Assembly: GCF_002286815.1 (NCBI RefSeq)
Contig: NZ_MUNM01000040.1
Coordinates: 1 to 64,000, forward strand
DNA length: 64,000 nt
DNA from: Pseudomonas sp. PICF141
Lineage (GTDB): Bacteria > Pseudomonadota > Gammaproteobacteria > Pseudomonadales > Pseudomonadaceae
Direction of reading: 5' to 3'
This document shows positions 18,115 to 26,782 of the stretch, one piece after another. Each line of letters starts with the position of its first letter. Positions within the stretch are counted from its first letter, which is position 1. The notes below the pieces were generated by a model, which saw nothing but the letters and a program-made list of their open reading frames with translations, was not told the origin of the DNA and made no database searches. A program made the translations under genes and the position numbers.

Positions 18115-19473
18115 ATGCGCGTTTTAACCCCCCTCTGCAGCGCGATTTTGCTGGCCATGGCCTGCACTTCTCAGGCTCAGGCGATGTCATTGACCGAGGC
18201 GATCCAGAGCACCATTGCGACCCACCCGGAACTGGCGTCGCGGGTCGATGCCCGGCTCTCGGCCGACGAGCAGGTTAAAGTCGCCAAAGGGGGCTTTTAT
18301 CCATCGGTGGATTTGAACGCCGGCTACGGGCGCGGGTACAGCGATAACACCACCACTCGGGCGCAGGGCAATCACCACACCGAAATCCTCAACTACACCC
18401 AATCGGAACTGCGTCTGCGGCAGATGCTGTTCGACGGTTTCAACACCTCCAACGAAGTCTCGCGCACCAAAGGCGTGGCCAACTCGCGGGCCTATTACGC
18501 TCAGGGCACCGCCCAGGATCTGGCCCTGCGCACCGTCGAGGTGTACCTCGAAGTGCTCAAGCGTCGCGAACTGGTGACCCTGGCCAAGAACAACCTGCAA
18601 GCGCACATGCGGGTCAACGATCAGATCGGCTTGCGCACCCAGCGTGGGGTCGGCAGCAACGCCGACTCCGACCAGTCCACCGCTCGTCGGGCACTGGCGC
18701 AAAACAACCTCGACACCGCCGAAGTCGATCTGGCCGATGCCGAGACAAATTTCTACAGCGTCGTGGGGCGCATGCCCGATGAACTCGAAGCACCGCCATC
18801 GACCCGCGGCGAATTGCCCGCCACCCTGCCGGAAGCCCAGCAGAGCATGGTGGAAAATAACCCGTACCTGAAATCAGCCCAAGCCGATGTGCAATCGGCC
18901 GAAAGCCAGTACGAGGTCGCCAAGTCGCCGTTCTACCCACGCTTTGACGCTGAAGCGGCAGTGGGCGCGAACAACAATATTCAGGGCGATGAAGGCCACG
19001 ACAACCAATGGCGAGTGGGTGTGGTGATGAACTACAACCTGTTCCGTGGCGGCAGCGACAAGGCGCGGCTGGCTTCCGATGCGCACCAGATCAACCAGGC
19101 GCTGGACATCCGCAACAACGCTCTGCGCCAGCTCAACGAGAACATCCACCTGGCATGGAACGCCATGCTCAATGCCAGGAAACAAACCCCGACCGCCCGT
19201 GAATACGCCGAAACCACCACCCGTGTGCGGGCCGCGTATCAGGATCAGTTCGGCCTGGGTCAACGGACCTTGCTCGACTTGCTCGACAGTGAAAACGAAC
19301 TCTACAACGCCAACCGCCGCTACACCGAAGTGCGCTACACCGAGGAATTTTCGATGTACCGCGTGCTGGCGAACATGGGCCAGTTGCTGAGCAAACAACG
19401 GGTGGTACTGCCTGCCGATGCGATCGCCACCACCGAAGTGAAAAACGAAGCTCGCTTGCCTGAACTGAAATGA
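18115..19473 (+). CDS. TolC-family outer-membrane protein of the adhesin type I secretion system (LapE-like)
   Basis: 452 residues. Signal peptide MRVLTPLCSAILLAMACTSQ ending at AQA, then a TolC fold with two structural repeats. ALRTVEVYLEVLKRRELVTL and NEVSRTKGVANSRAYY are typical helical-barrel segments, and QFGLGQRTLLDLLDSENELY is the strongly conserved C-terminal TolC/LapE motif. It forms the outer-membrane tunnel in which retention-module adhesins stay lodged. GGGAGAGG precedes the ATG. It is the first gene of the porin-exporter-adaptor set. A 29-base tandem duplication spans its stop codon. Confidence 0.93.
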   Translation: MRVLTPLCSAILLAMACTSQAQAMSLTEAIQSTIATHPELASRVDARLSADEQVKVAKGGFYPSVDLNAGYGRGYSDNTTTRAQGNHHTEILNYTQSELRLRQMLFDGFNTSNEVSRTKGVANSRAYYAQGTAQDLALRTVEVYLEVLKRRELVTLAKNNLQAHMRVNDQIGLRTQRGVGSNADSDQSTARRALAQNNLDTAEVDLADAETNFYSVVGRMPDELEAPPSTRGELPATLPEAQQSMVENNPYLKSAQADVQSAESQYEVAKSPFYPRFDAEAAVGANNNIQGDEGHDNQWRVGVVMNYNLFRGGSDKARLASDAHQINQALDIRNNALRQLNENIHLAWNAMLNARKQTPTAREYAETTTRVRAAYQDQFGLGQRTLLDLLDSENELYNANRRYTEVRYTEEFSMYRVLANMGQLLSKQRVVLPADAIATTEVKNEARLPELK

Positions 19474-19510
19474 ATTAACCCCGCTTGCCTGAATTGAAAT
19501 GATGTAACCC
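19453..19510 (+). repeat. 29-base tandem duplication across the tolC-like stop codon
   Basis: CGCTTGCCTGAACTGAAATG AATTAACCC (19453-19481) is followed directly by CGCTTGCCTGAATTGAAATG ATGTAACCC (19482-19510), 26 of 29 bases identical. The first copy contains the last codons and the TGA; the second lies outside the gene. Confidence 0.85.
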
Positions 19511-19513
19511 TGC

Positions 19514-19596
19514 GTAGGAGCTGCCGAAGGCTGCGATCTTTTGATCTTGATCTTTAAAAGCAAAATCAAAAGATCGCAGCCTTCGGCAGCTCCTAC
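19514..19596. repeat. Inverted repeat, family C
   Basis: GTAGGAGCTGCCGAAGGCTG followed by CGATCTTTTGAT, and the exact complement at the right ending AGCTCCTAC. A near-perfect 32-base stem between the porin and exporter genes; it may attenuate or process the operon transcript. Confidence 0.92.
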
Positions 19597-19640
19597 AGGG
19601 AGATGTGTATCCATTGCCACGGTTCAACAGGAGCGATCAA

Positions 19641-21800
19641 GTGACCAGCATGGAACCCGGCAACATTGGCGTCGATCCGCGTCTGAGCTTCGATGACCCG
19701 TTTCTGGACGGTCTGTTGATCCTCTGCAAACTTCATGGCGCGACGGTCAGTCGCGCCAGCCTGAGTGCCGGGCTGCCAATGGCACACCAACGCTTGAGCC
19801 TGGACCTGCTGCCGCGCGCAGCGGCCCGGGCCGGTTTGCAGGCGCGTGTGTTGCGCCGTGAACTGGGGGAGATTTGCGCGCTGAACCTGCCTGTGATGCT
19901 GATCCTCAACCATGGCCGCTGCGCGATCCTGCGTCGCTTCGGCGATGACGGTCAGGCACTGATTCTGCCGAGCGAAGCCGACGGCGGAGAACAATGGGTC
20001 AGCACGGACGAGCTGGCCGCCAACTACAGCGGCCAAGCCTTGTTCGCCCGGCCTCGACATGAACTCGAAGACCTGCGCGCACCGCTGGTGCCGCGAGTCG
20101 AGGCATGGTTTCGCGACACCTTGAAGTTATCGAAGTGGTTGTACAGCGATGCAATCCTGGCGAGTTTTCTGATCAACTTGCTGGGGCTGATGGTGCCGCT
20201 GTTCGTGATGCAGACCTACGACCGGGTGGTGCCGAACCAGGCCACTTCAACCTTGTGGGTGCTGTCGATCGGCTTGCTGATCGGCACCGGTTTCGAACTG
20301 GTGCTGCGGGTGGTTCGCGCGCACTTGCTGGACACCGCCGGGAAGAAAACCGACGTGATTCTTTCGGCGACCTTGTTCGAACGCATCACCGGCATGGCGA
20401 TGAAAGCGCGGCCGGCGACTATCGGTGGTTTCGCCCAGAGCATTCATGACTTTCAGGGCCTGCGGGAATTTCTCACTGCCGTCACACTTACCAGCCTGAT
20501 CGACCTGCCCTTCGCGGTGCTGATGCTGGTAGTGATCGGCCTGCTCGGTGGCTGGCTGGTAGTGATTCCGCTGTTGGCTTTCCCCATCACCATCATTTTT
20601 GCCATGGTGATTCAGGCGCGTCTGCGCGACACGGTGCACAAGAGTCTGAGCCTTGGCGCCGAACGCCAGGCCCTGCTGATCGAAACCCTCGGTGGCCTGG
20701 AAACCCTCAAGGCGTGCAGCGCCGAAAGCGAACGCCAGCACAAATGGGAAAGCACCCACGGCGCCCTCACCCGCCTCGACAGCCATGCACGCAACCTCTC
20801 GGCACTGGCCACCAACGGCACGTTGTTCATTCAGCAATTGTGCGGCATGGCAACCATCATCGCCGGGGTCTACAGCATCATCGCCGGCAACCTCAGCGTC
20901 GGCGCGCTGGTGGCGACCTACATGCTCGGCAGCCGCGTGCTTGCACCGCTGGGGCAAATCGCCGGACTGATCACCCGGTATCAGCAAGCGCAACTGACCA
21001 TGAAAAGCACCGATGCGCTGATGTCGTTGCCGCAGGAGCGTGACGCCAAACAGCGGCCATTGGAGCGCACGCAACTGCAAGGCGCACTCGACGTCAGCGG
21101 CGTGACGTTCCACTACAACGGCCAAAATGCTCCTGCGCTGGCCAACGTCAGCTTCAGCATGAAACCCGGCGAACGGGTTGGCATCATCGGCCGCAGCGGT
21201 TCGGGCAAAAGCACGTTGGCGCGGCTGGTGATGGGTTTCTATACGCCGGAAGAAGGCCAGGTGCTGCTCGATGGCCTGGACCTGCGGCAACTGGATGTCG
21301 CCGACCTGCGTCAACAGATCGGTTACGTCGCCCACGACCTGCCATTGCTGGCCGGCAGCCTTCGGGACAACCTGACCCTCGGCGCGCGTTACATCAGCGA
21401 TGCCCGAATGCTCGAAGTCGCTGAACTGACCGGCGTCACCGAGCTGGCTCGTCAGCATCCCCAGGGCTTCGATCGGCCGGTGGGCGAGCGCGGTCAGCTG
21501 CTGTCGGGCGGTCAACGCCAAGCGGTGTTGCTGGCCCGCGCGTTGTTGCTCGACCCGCCGATCATGCTGCTCGACGAACCCACCAGCGCCATGGACAACA
21601 GCAGCGAAGACGTCCTGCGAAAAAAACTCCACGGCTGGATTCAGGGCAAAACCCTGCTGCTGATCACTCATCGCACCTCGATGCTCAGCCTGGTGGACCG
21701 GTTGGTGGTGCTGGACAACGGGCGAATCGTCGCCGACGGCCCCAAAGAAGCGGTCATCGATGCACTGCGCAAGGGCCGTGTCGGCTCGGCGACAGTTTAG
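19641..21800 (+). CDS. Type I secretion ABC permease/ATPase (LapB-like)
   Basis: 719 residues. The N-terminal C39-like domain (about 1-140) lacks the usual catalytic D-C and H arrangement (LLILCKLHG, NHGRCAILRR), so it is a substrate-binding, non-peptidase version as in HlyB and LapB. The six-helix ABC transmembrane part spans about 155-430. The ATPase has Walker A GRSGSGKST, signature LLSGGQRQAVLLA, Walker B IMLLDEPTS and switch His in ITHRTS. It powers export of the adhesin through the adaptor and porin encoded beside it. I choose the GTG at 19641 because CAGGAG stands 8 bases before it. Confidence 0.93.
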   Translation: MTSMEPGNIGVDPRLSFDDPFLDGLLILCKLHGATVSRASLSAGLPMAHQRLSLDLLPRAAARAGLQARVLRRELGEICALNLPVMLILNHGRCAILRRFGDDGQALILPSEADGGEQWVSTDELAANYSGQALFARPRHELEDLRAPLVPRVEAWFRDTLKLSKWLYSDAILASFLINLLGLMVPLFVMQTYDRVVPNQATSTLWVLSIGLLIGTGFELVLRVVRAHLLDTAGKKTDVILSATLFERITGMAMKARPATIGGFAQSIHDFQGLREFLTAVTLTSLIDLPFAVLMLVVIGLLGGWLVVIPLLAFPITIIFAMVIQARLRDTVHKSLSLGAERQALLIETLGGLETLKACSAESERQHKWESTHGALTRLDSHARNLSALATNGTLFIQQLCGMATIIAGVYSIIAGNLSVGALVATYMLGSRVLAPLGQIAGLITRYQQAQLTMKSTDALMSLPQERDAKQRPLERTQLQGALDVSGVTFHYNGQNAPALANVSFSMKPGERVGIIGRSGSGKSTLARLVMGFYTPEEGQVLLDGLDLRQLDVADLRQQIGYVAHDLPLLAGSLRDNLTLGARYISDARMLEVAELTGVTELARQHPQGFDRPVGERGQLLSGGQRQAVLLARALLLDPPIMLLDEPTSAMDNSSEDVLRKKLHGWIQGKTLLLITHRTSMLSLVDRLVVLDNGRIVADGPKEAVIDALRKGRVGSATV

Positions 21801-21820
21801 GGGCACTGACACATGAACTG

Positions 21821-21966
21821 TGGCGAGGGGGCTCGCCCCCGTTCGGCTGCGAAGCAGTCGTAAACCTGCTAGCTCGATCGGCCTGATACAACGGGGTGAA
21901 TGGCTTTGGGGCCGCTTCGCGACCCAACGGGGGCAAGCCCCCTCGCCACAAAGCTCCCTCGCCACA
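21821..21966. repeat. Long inverted repeat, family B
   Basis: GTGGCGAGGGGGCTCGCCCC with CGGCTGCGAAGCAGTCGTAAA at the left, and GGGGCCGCTTCGCGACCCAA with GCCCCCTCGCCAC at the right. A further CTCCCTCGCCACAGG end follows. It fills most of the gap between the exporter and adaptor genes. Confidence 0.88.
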
Positions 21967-22009
21967 GGTTTGGGTTTGGCTTTATTTCTCTAACTGACGG
22001 GTATCGCCC

Positions 22010-23374
22010 ATGTCTGCTCAAACACCGGATTCAGCGGCCCGAAGCTACCTGGGCAGTTTCAGCAAAAGTGCCGAAAGCGAATTCATGCCGGAAACCGCTG
22101 GTGCCTCGTTGCAAGATTCGCCGCGCTGGTCGCGGATCACCGTGTGGCTGGCGGCGGCGCTGCTGATCACCTCGCTGGTCTGGGCGAAGTTCGCGGTGTT
22201 GCAGGAAGTCACCACGGGCGAAGGCAAGGCGATTCCGTCAAGCAAGATTCAAGTGATCCAGAACCTGGAGGGGGGCATCGTCACGGAAATCTTCGTGCGC
22301 GAAGGGCAAATGGTGAACAAGGGCGACACCTTGCTGCGCCTGGATGACACGCGATTTCTGTCGAACAAGGGTGAAAGCGAAGCGGACCGCTATGCGCTGA
22401 CCGCACAAGTCGAACGGCTGTCCGCCGAAGCGGAAGGTCGGCCGTTCAAGCTGTCCGCGGAAGTGATCGCCAAGGCGCCGCAAGTGGCCGAGGACGAACG
22501 CTCGCTGTACGAACAACGCCAGCGCAGACTGGCCAGCGAGCAGCGCACGCTGACCGAACAACTTCGGCAGAAAACTCAAGAACTGGCGGAGTTCCGTTCC
22601 AAACAAGGGCAGTTCAGTTCCAGCCTGGCGCTGCTGCAACAAGAGATGAACATGTCGGCGCCGCTGGTGGGCACCGGTGCGGTTTCGCCGGTGGAAATCC
22701 TGCGACTCAAACGCAGCGCGGTGGAAATCCGTGGCTCGCTGAACGCCACGACCCTGGCGATTCCCCGTGCCGAATCGGCCATCAATGAGATCAAAAGCAA
22801 GATCGACGAGTCCGAACAATCCTTCCGTTCGGACGCGGCAAAAGAGCTGAATGAGAAACGCACCGAACTGTCGAAAATCACTGCCTCAAGCATTGCCATC
22901 GACGACCGGGTGACGCGCACCACTGTGGTGTCACCGGTGCACGGCATCATCAAAATGCTGAAGGTCAACACCATCGGCGGCGTGGTCCAGCCGGGCAACG
23001 ACATGGTGGAAATCGTGCCGCTGGAAGACAACCTGCTGATCGAAGCCAAAGTCCGGCCACAAGACGTGGCCTTCCTGCATCCGGGCCAGAAAGCCATGGT
23101 CAAGTTCAGCGCTTACGACTACACGATTTACGGCGGGCTGAGTGCGAAGCTGGAGCTGATCGGGGCGGACACCATCACCGATGACAAGGGCAACAGCTTT
23201 TATCTGATACAGGTGCGCACCGATAAGAATCACTTGGGCGGGGATGCGAAACCGTTGCTGATCATTCCGGGGATGATAGCGACCGTGGACATTATTACCG
23301 GGGAGAAAAGTGTGCTGGATTACCTGCTTAAACCGGTGTTGAAAGCGCGGACTGAGGCGATGCGCGAGCGTTGA
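22010..23374 (+). CDS. HlyD-family type I secretion periplasmic adaptor (LapC-like)
   Basis: 454 residues. Cytoplasmic N-terminus, one membrane helix (about 45-65, ITVWLAAALLITSLVWAKFA), then the lipoyl half-motif QNLEGGIVTEIFVREGQMV with GDTLLRLDDTRF, a long alpha-hairpin coiled coil (about 115-290), the second lipoyl half (TTVVSPVHGIIKMLKVNTIG) and a beta-barrel domain ending LDYLLKPVLKARTEAMRER, the typical C-terminus of the family. It links the inner-membrane ABC exporter to the TolC-like porin. It is the last gene of the secretion set and is followed by a family E repeat. Confidence 0.94.
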   Translation: MSAQTPDSAARSYLGSFSKSAESEFMPETAGASLQDSPRWSRITVWLAAALLITSLVWAKFAVLQEVTTGEGKAIPSSKIQVIQNLEGGIVTEIFVREGQMVNKGDTLLRLDDTRFLSNKGESEADRYALTAQVERLSAEAEGRPFKLSAEVIAKAPQVAEDERSLYEQRQRRLASEQRTLTEQLRQKTQELAEFRSKQGQFSSSLALLQQEMNMSAPLVGTGAVSPVEILRLKRSAVEIRGSLNATTLAIPRAESAINEIKSKIDESEQSFRSDAAKELNEKRTELSKITASSIAIDDRVTRTTVVSPVHGIIKMLKVNTIGGVVQPGNDMVEIVPLEDNLLIEAKVRPQDVAFLHPGQKAMVKFSAYDYTIYGGLSAKLELIGADTITDDKGNSFYLIQVRTDKNHLGGDAKPLLIIPGMIATVDIITGEKSVLDYLLKPVLKARTEAMRER

Positions 23375-23385
23375 TCGCTTATCAG

Positions 23386-23499
23386 TGATCGTTCCCACGC
23401 TCCGCGTGGGAATGTCGCCCGGGACGCTTCGCGTCCCTTTCCGGATGTGACGCAGAGCGTCACTGGATGCATTCCCACGCAGAGCATGGGAACGATCAT
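23386..23499. repeat. Repeat, family E (TGATCGTTCCCACGCTCCGCG)
   Basis: TGATCGTTCCCACGCTCCGC at the left and GCATGGGAACGATCA at the right, with inner palindromes GGGACGCTTCGCGTCCC and GTGACGCAGAGCGTCAC. The same structure is found at 56280. The terminal TCA supplies the stop codon of the leftward gene at 23496-24089. Confidence 0.9.
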
Positions 23500-24089
23500 C
23501 GCCCGTGATTTTTTTGGTAGGTTTCCTCCCCCATCGCCGCAATCTGCCCCTCGATCAACGCCTCGAACGGTTTTAACAACGGCTCAAAACTGACGGGTGA
23601 TTCAAGCGTCTGCAACGCCTGCACAATCGCCTCCACCGTCGACAACGCCCCAGGCCCCGGCGCCTTGCGCAGGCGATAACGGGACACCCCACCCTCGGCC
23701 AATGTCACCCTGGGCAACGCCGCCAACAGCGGATTGAGGTGCAGCATTTTGCGCGCCTTGCGCCAGGTGCCGTCCGGGACCACCAGCAATAGCGGTTCAT
23801 CATGGGTGGTGTAAGTTTGCAACGGCTGCGCCTCGTCGGCAGGAAACAGCAACCGCGCCTGATAGCCCGGCTGATTCAACAGCGCCGGCAAATCCGCGAA
23901 CACTTCGCCAACAATCAACTCGGCATTCTTCAACCCCAATGCTGCCAACCGCGCGGTGTTCAGCGCATGGTTCACTTCGCTCGGATGTTGCAACAACAGC
24001 ACCCGGGTGCGGCTGTCGAGGCTCGGGATCAGCGGGCACAGGCAGTGAGTTTGTGGACGCAGGCAGCGTGGGCATTGGATTCTGGACAT
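23496..24089 (-). CDS. tapT: tRNA-uridine aminocarboxypropyltransferase (DTW-domain protein)
   Basis: 197 residues. The N-terminal cysteine pattern C-P-R-C-L-R-P with CLC, the LLLQHPSEVNHALNTARLA segment and the DTW-domain core (here DGTWRKARKMLHLNP) identify the DTW/TapT family, which transfers the 3-amino-3-carboxypropyl group of S-adenosylmethionine to U47 of tRNAs (acp3U). The cytosolic location is inferred. Its stop codon lies in the end of a family E repeat. It is divergent from nothing nearby and follows the gbuR gene in the same direction, 4 bases downstream of that gene's stop. Confidence 0.85.
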   Translation of the reverse strand: MSRIQCPRCLRPQTHCLCPLIPSLDSRTRVLLLQHPSEVNHALNTARLAALGLKNAELIVGEVFADLPALLNQPGYQARLLFPADEAQPLQTYTTHDEPLLLVVPDGTWRKARKMLHLNPLLAALPRVTLAEGGVSRYRLRKAPGPGALSTVEAIVQALQTLESPVSFEPLLKPFEALIEGQIAAMGEETYQKNHGR

Positions 24090-24093
24090 GTTC

Positions 24094-24987
24094 TCAAACC
24101 TGATTGAGCTGTGCTTTGAGCAAATCGCGAAAAGTCTGGATCAGCGGTTCGCGGCTGCGGCCACGGCGCACGATCATCGAGAACGGAGCCTGATAACCGA
24201 ACGTCGCTGGCAGCAACACGCGCAAATCCCCTTTGTCGGCCCAGGCTTGGGCGTAGTGCTCCGGCAGGTAACCGATGTAAGCGCCGGACAGCACCAGAAT
24301 CAACTGGGCCTCCATGCTTTCCACAGTCGCCGCGCTGTGCTTGAAACCGTGGCGGGCCAGTTCGGCCTGGCTCCAATAGCCGCGACCGACCATGCGCTGC
24401 TGGGTGATGACTTGCTCGGGAATACGCCGCTCGGTGAACAGCGGATGGCGACTGCTGCAATACAGCCAGTGTTGCTCGCGGTACAGCGGCATGTAGACCA
24501 GACCGCTCATGCGCGTGGAAAAGGCGCCAATGGCCAGGTCGAGGCGGTTGTCCTGCACGCCGAGTTGCAGCTCGTAAGGGCTCATCACCGACAGATGCAA
24601 ATGCACCGCCGGGTGCTCCTGACTGTAGGCACCGATGGCCTCGGCAAAGGGTAAGGCCTTGTCGCTGACGGTGGAGTCGATCACACCCAGGTTCAAGGTG
24701 CCGCGCAGCTCGCCTTTGAGGGCTGCGGCGTATTGTTCGAAACCTTCGAGTTCGGCCAACAGACGCAGGGTTTCCTGATGGAACAACTCGCCCTTGCTGG
24801 TCAGGCTGAAACCACCGCGACCGCGATGGCAAAGCACCAGGCCCAGGGCTGCTTCGAGCTGGCTCATGTAAGTGCTGATGGCCGAGGTCGAGAGGTTGAG
24901 CTCTTGCTGGGCGTTGGCGAACCCCTGATGGCGGACCACGCTGACGAAGATGCGCAATAGTTTCAGGTCGGGTAAAGCGTTGGCCAT
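24094..24987 (-). CDS. gbuR: LysR-family regulator of the guanidinobutyrase locus (GbuR-like)
   Basis: 297 residues. N-terminal winged helix (LLRIFVSVVRHQGFANAQQE then LNLSTSAISTYMSQLEAALG) and a two-lobe effector domain. It is divergent from the guanidinobutyrase gene, with a palindromic LysR-type site between them at 25205. The arrangement matches gbuR-gbuA (PA1422-PA1421) of P. aeruginosa, where GbuR activates gbuA with 4-guanidinobutyrate. The name rests on that synteny; the related gpuR/gpuA pair for 3-guanidinopropionate is the main alternative. The start at 24987 follows GGAG by 6 bases. Confidence 0.85.
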   Translation of the reverse strand: MANALPDLKLLRIFVSVVRHQGFANAQQELNLSTSAISTYMSQLEAALGLVLCHRGRGGFSLTSKGELFHQETLRLLAELEGFEQYAAALKGELRGTLNLGVIDSTVSDKALPFAEAIGAYSQEHPAVHLHLSVMSPYELQLGVQDNRLDLAIGAFSTRMSGLVYMPLYREQHWLYCSSRHPLFTERRIPEQVITQQRMVGRGYWSQAELARHGFKHSAATVESMEAQLILVLSGAYIGYLPEHYAQAWADKGDLRVLLPATFGYQAPFSMIVRRGRSREPLIQTFRDLLKAQLNQV

Positions 24988-25025
24988 GGGGGACTCCAGC
25001 AGAAAACACGCAGACGATGACGCCT

Positions 25026-25170
25026 GTAGCAGCTGCCGAGCCTGCGAGGCTGCGTTCGGCTGCGAAGCAGTCGTGAAATCAGGCAACGCGGTGTTTCAGG
25101 TAGTCCTCGTGCTCAGGTTCTACGACTGCTTCGCAGCCGAACGCAGCCTCGCAGGCTCGGCAGCTGCTAC
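25026..25170. repeat. Long inverted repeat, family D (GTAGCAGCTGCCGA...)
   Basis: GTAGCAGCTGCCGAGCCTGC with GAGGCTGCGTTCGGCTGCGAAG at the left, and the complement at the right ending GGCAGCTGCTAC. Long near-perfect arms surround a 60-base centre. It is inserted between gbuR and its presumed operator. A close relative is at 34343. Confidence 0.9.
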
Positions 25171-25204
25171 ATGAGCACTGCAAGTCTATCGCCGCCGCGC
25201 CCAT

Positions 25205-25228
25205 TAGTTTAGAAAAATCTGAACTAAG
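25205..25228. promoter_or_regulatory. Palindromic LysR-type operator in the gbuR-gbuA spacer
   Basis: TTAGTTTAGA, four A, then TCTGAACTAA: a 10-base inverted repeat with one mismatch. It contains T-N11-A patterns, lies 120 bases before the gbuA start codon, and is the only strong dyad of operator size in the spacer. Probably the GbuR recognition site. Confidence 0.6.
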
Positions 25229-25348
25229 TATTTGCCCGTAGCGATTCTTCCCGGCCACTGCATTTCGCAGAATCGGCCCACAGCGGTGCCCGTCTCTCCC
25301 CGAGCGTGCAACCGACATAAATAAAACAACGACGATGAGGCCTTACCC

Positions 25349-26299
25349 GTGGACAAGATTCTTCACCAACCACTGGGCGGCAACGAAATGCCGCGCTTCG
25401 GCGGCATCGCCACCATGCTGCGACTTCCCCATTTGCCCTCCGCCGCCGGCCTGGACGCGGCCTTTATCGGCATCCCGCTGGACATCGGCACATCGCTGCG
25501 CCCCGGCACCCGTTTCGGTCCGCGTGAAATCCGTGCGGAATCGGTGATGATCCGCCCGTACAACATGGCCACCGGCGCCGCGCCGTTCGACTCGCTGTCG
25601 GTTGCCGACATCGGTGACGTGGCGATCAACACGTTCAACCTGCTGGACGCCGTGCGGATCATTGAAGAAGCCTACGACAACATCCTGGAACACGATGTGA
25701 TCCCCCTGACCCTCGGCGGCGATCACACCATCACCCTGCCGATTCTGCGTGCCATCCACAAAAAGCACGGCAAGGTCGGCCTGGTGCACATCGATGCGCA
25801 CGCCGATGTGAACGATCACATGTTCGGCGAGAAGATCGCCCACGGCACCACCTTCCGTCGCGCCGTAGAAGAAGGTCTTCTGGATTGCGACCGCGTGGTG
25901 CAAATTGGCCTGCGCGCGCAGGGTTACACCGCTGACGACTTCAACTGGAGCCGTAATCAAGGCTTCCGTGTGGTTCAGGCTGAAGAATGCTGGCACAAAT
26001 CCCTGGCGCCGCTGATGGCCGAAGTTCGCGAGAAAGTCGGCGGCGGTCCGGTGTACCTGAGTTTCGACATCGACGGCATCGACCCGGCCTGGGCACCCGG
26101 CACTGGCACCCCGGAAATCGGCGGTCTGACGACCATTCAGGCGATTGAAATCGTGCGCGGCTGCCAAGGCCTCGATCTGGTCGGCTGCGATCTGGTGGAA
26201 GTCTCGCCAGCGTACGACACCACCGGTAACACTTCATTGTTGGGCGCCAACCTGCTGTACGAAATGCTCTGCGCATTGCCGGGCGTGGTTCATCGCTGA
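25349..26299 (+). CDS. gbuA: Guanidinobutyrase (agmatinase/ureohydrolase family)
   Basis: 316 residues, cytosolic binuclear manganese ureohydrolase. Metal ligands are visible in GGDHT, DAHADVND and SFDIDGIDPAWAPGTGTPE. The sequence closely resembles Pseudomonas GbuA, which cleaves 4-guanidinobutyrate to GABA and urea in arginine transaminase and dehydrogenase pathways; GpuA and agmatinase (SpeB) are close paralogues, so substrate is inferred from context: a divergent LysR gene and downstream transporters in the PA1422-PA1418 order. Translation starts at a GTG after GATGAGG; no in-frame ATG fits the conserved N-terminus. Confidence 0.9.
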   Translation: MDKILHQPLGGNEMPRFGGIATMLRLPHLPSAAGLDAAFIGIPLDIGTSLRPGTRFGPREIRAESVMIRPYNMATGAAPFDSLSVADIGDVAINTFNLLDAVRIIEEAYDNILEHDVIPLTLGGDHTITLPILRAIHKKHGKVGLVHIDAHADVNDHMFGEKIAHGTTFRRAVEEGLLDCDRVVQIGLRAQGYTADDFNWSRNQGFRVVQAEECWHKSLAPLMAEVREKVGGGPVYLSFDIDGIDPAWAPGTGTPEIGGLTTIQAIEIVRGCQGLDLVGCDLVEVSPAYDTTGNTSLLGANLLYEMLCALPGVVHR

Positions 26300-26308
26300 G
26301 GATCGGTC

Positions 26309-26731
26309 ATGAACGAACGTGATCAGGTACTCAACGCCGCCGCAGAACTGGTGTCAGCCTTTGCCCGTAACGATCGCGAAGCCTACTTCGGCGCATTCAG
26401 CGCCGACGCCAGTTTCGTGTTCTACACCCTCGAGCAGCCCTTGCTGTCGCGCGATGCCTATCAGGCGTTGTGGGACAGCTGGCGCGCCGAGGATGGCTTC
26501 GAGGTGCTGTCATGCACCTCGAGCAACGCCTTCGTCAGCCTGCAAGGTGACGTGGCAATTTTCATCCATGACGTGGCCACCGAGCTGCGCATGCAAGGGG
26601 AGCAACACTTCAGCCAGGAGCGCGAGACGATTGTTTTCAAGAAACAAGCGTCTGGCCAAGAACAACAAGGCCTATGGCTGGCCTGCCACGAACATTTATC
26701 CGCAATGCCGGAAGGGCTGCCACCCCCTTAG
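26309..26731 (+). CDS. NTF2-like (SnoaL-type) protein of the gbu operon
   Basis: 140 residues. A cone-shaped NTF2-like fold is predicted from LVSAFARNDREAYFGAFSAD, followed by alternating beta strands (FVFYTLEQPLLS, FVSLQGDVAIFIHDVATEL). These domains are often small-molecule binding or stabilising partners. It starts 10 bases after gbuA and is surely co-transcribed, in the place of PA1420. Possible roles are ligand binding or an accessory hydrolase function; nothing in the sequence decides. Confidence 0.85.
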   Translation: MNERDQVLNAAAELVSAFARNDREAYFGAFSADASFVFYTLEQPLLSRDAYQALWDSWRAEDGFEVLSCTSSNAFVSLQGDVAIFIHDVATELRMQGEQHFSQERETIVFKKQASGQEQQGLWLACHEHLSAMPEGLPPP

Positions 26732-26782
26732 CCAAAGTGACGCTCACGCACGATGAGCGCGCCTTTATGATCGGAGCAGATC

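Noticed and set aside
20247..21965. 572-codon minus-strand frame over the ABC exporter
   Set aside because: Shadow of the exporter, which has all expected ATPase motifs on the plus strand.
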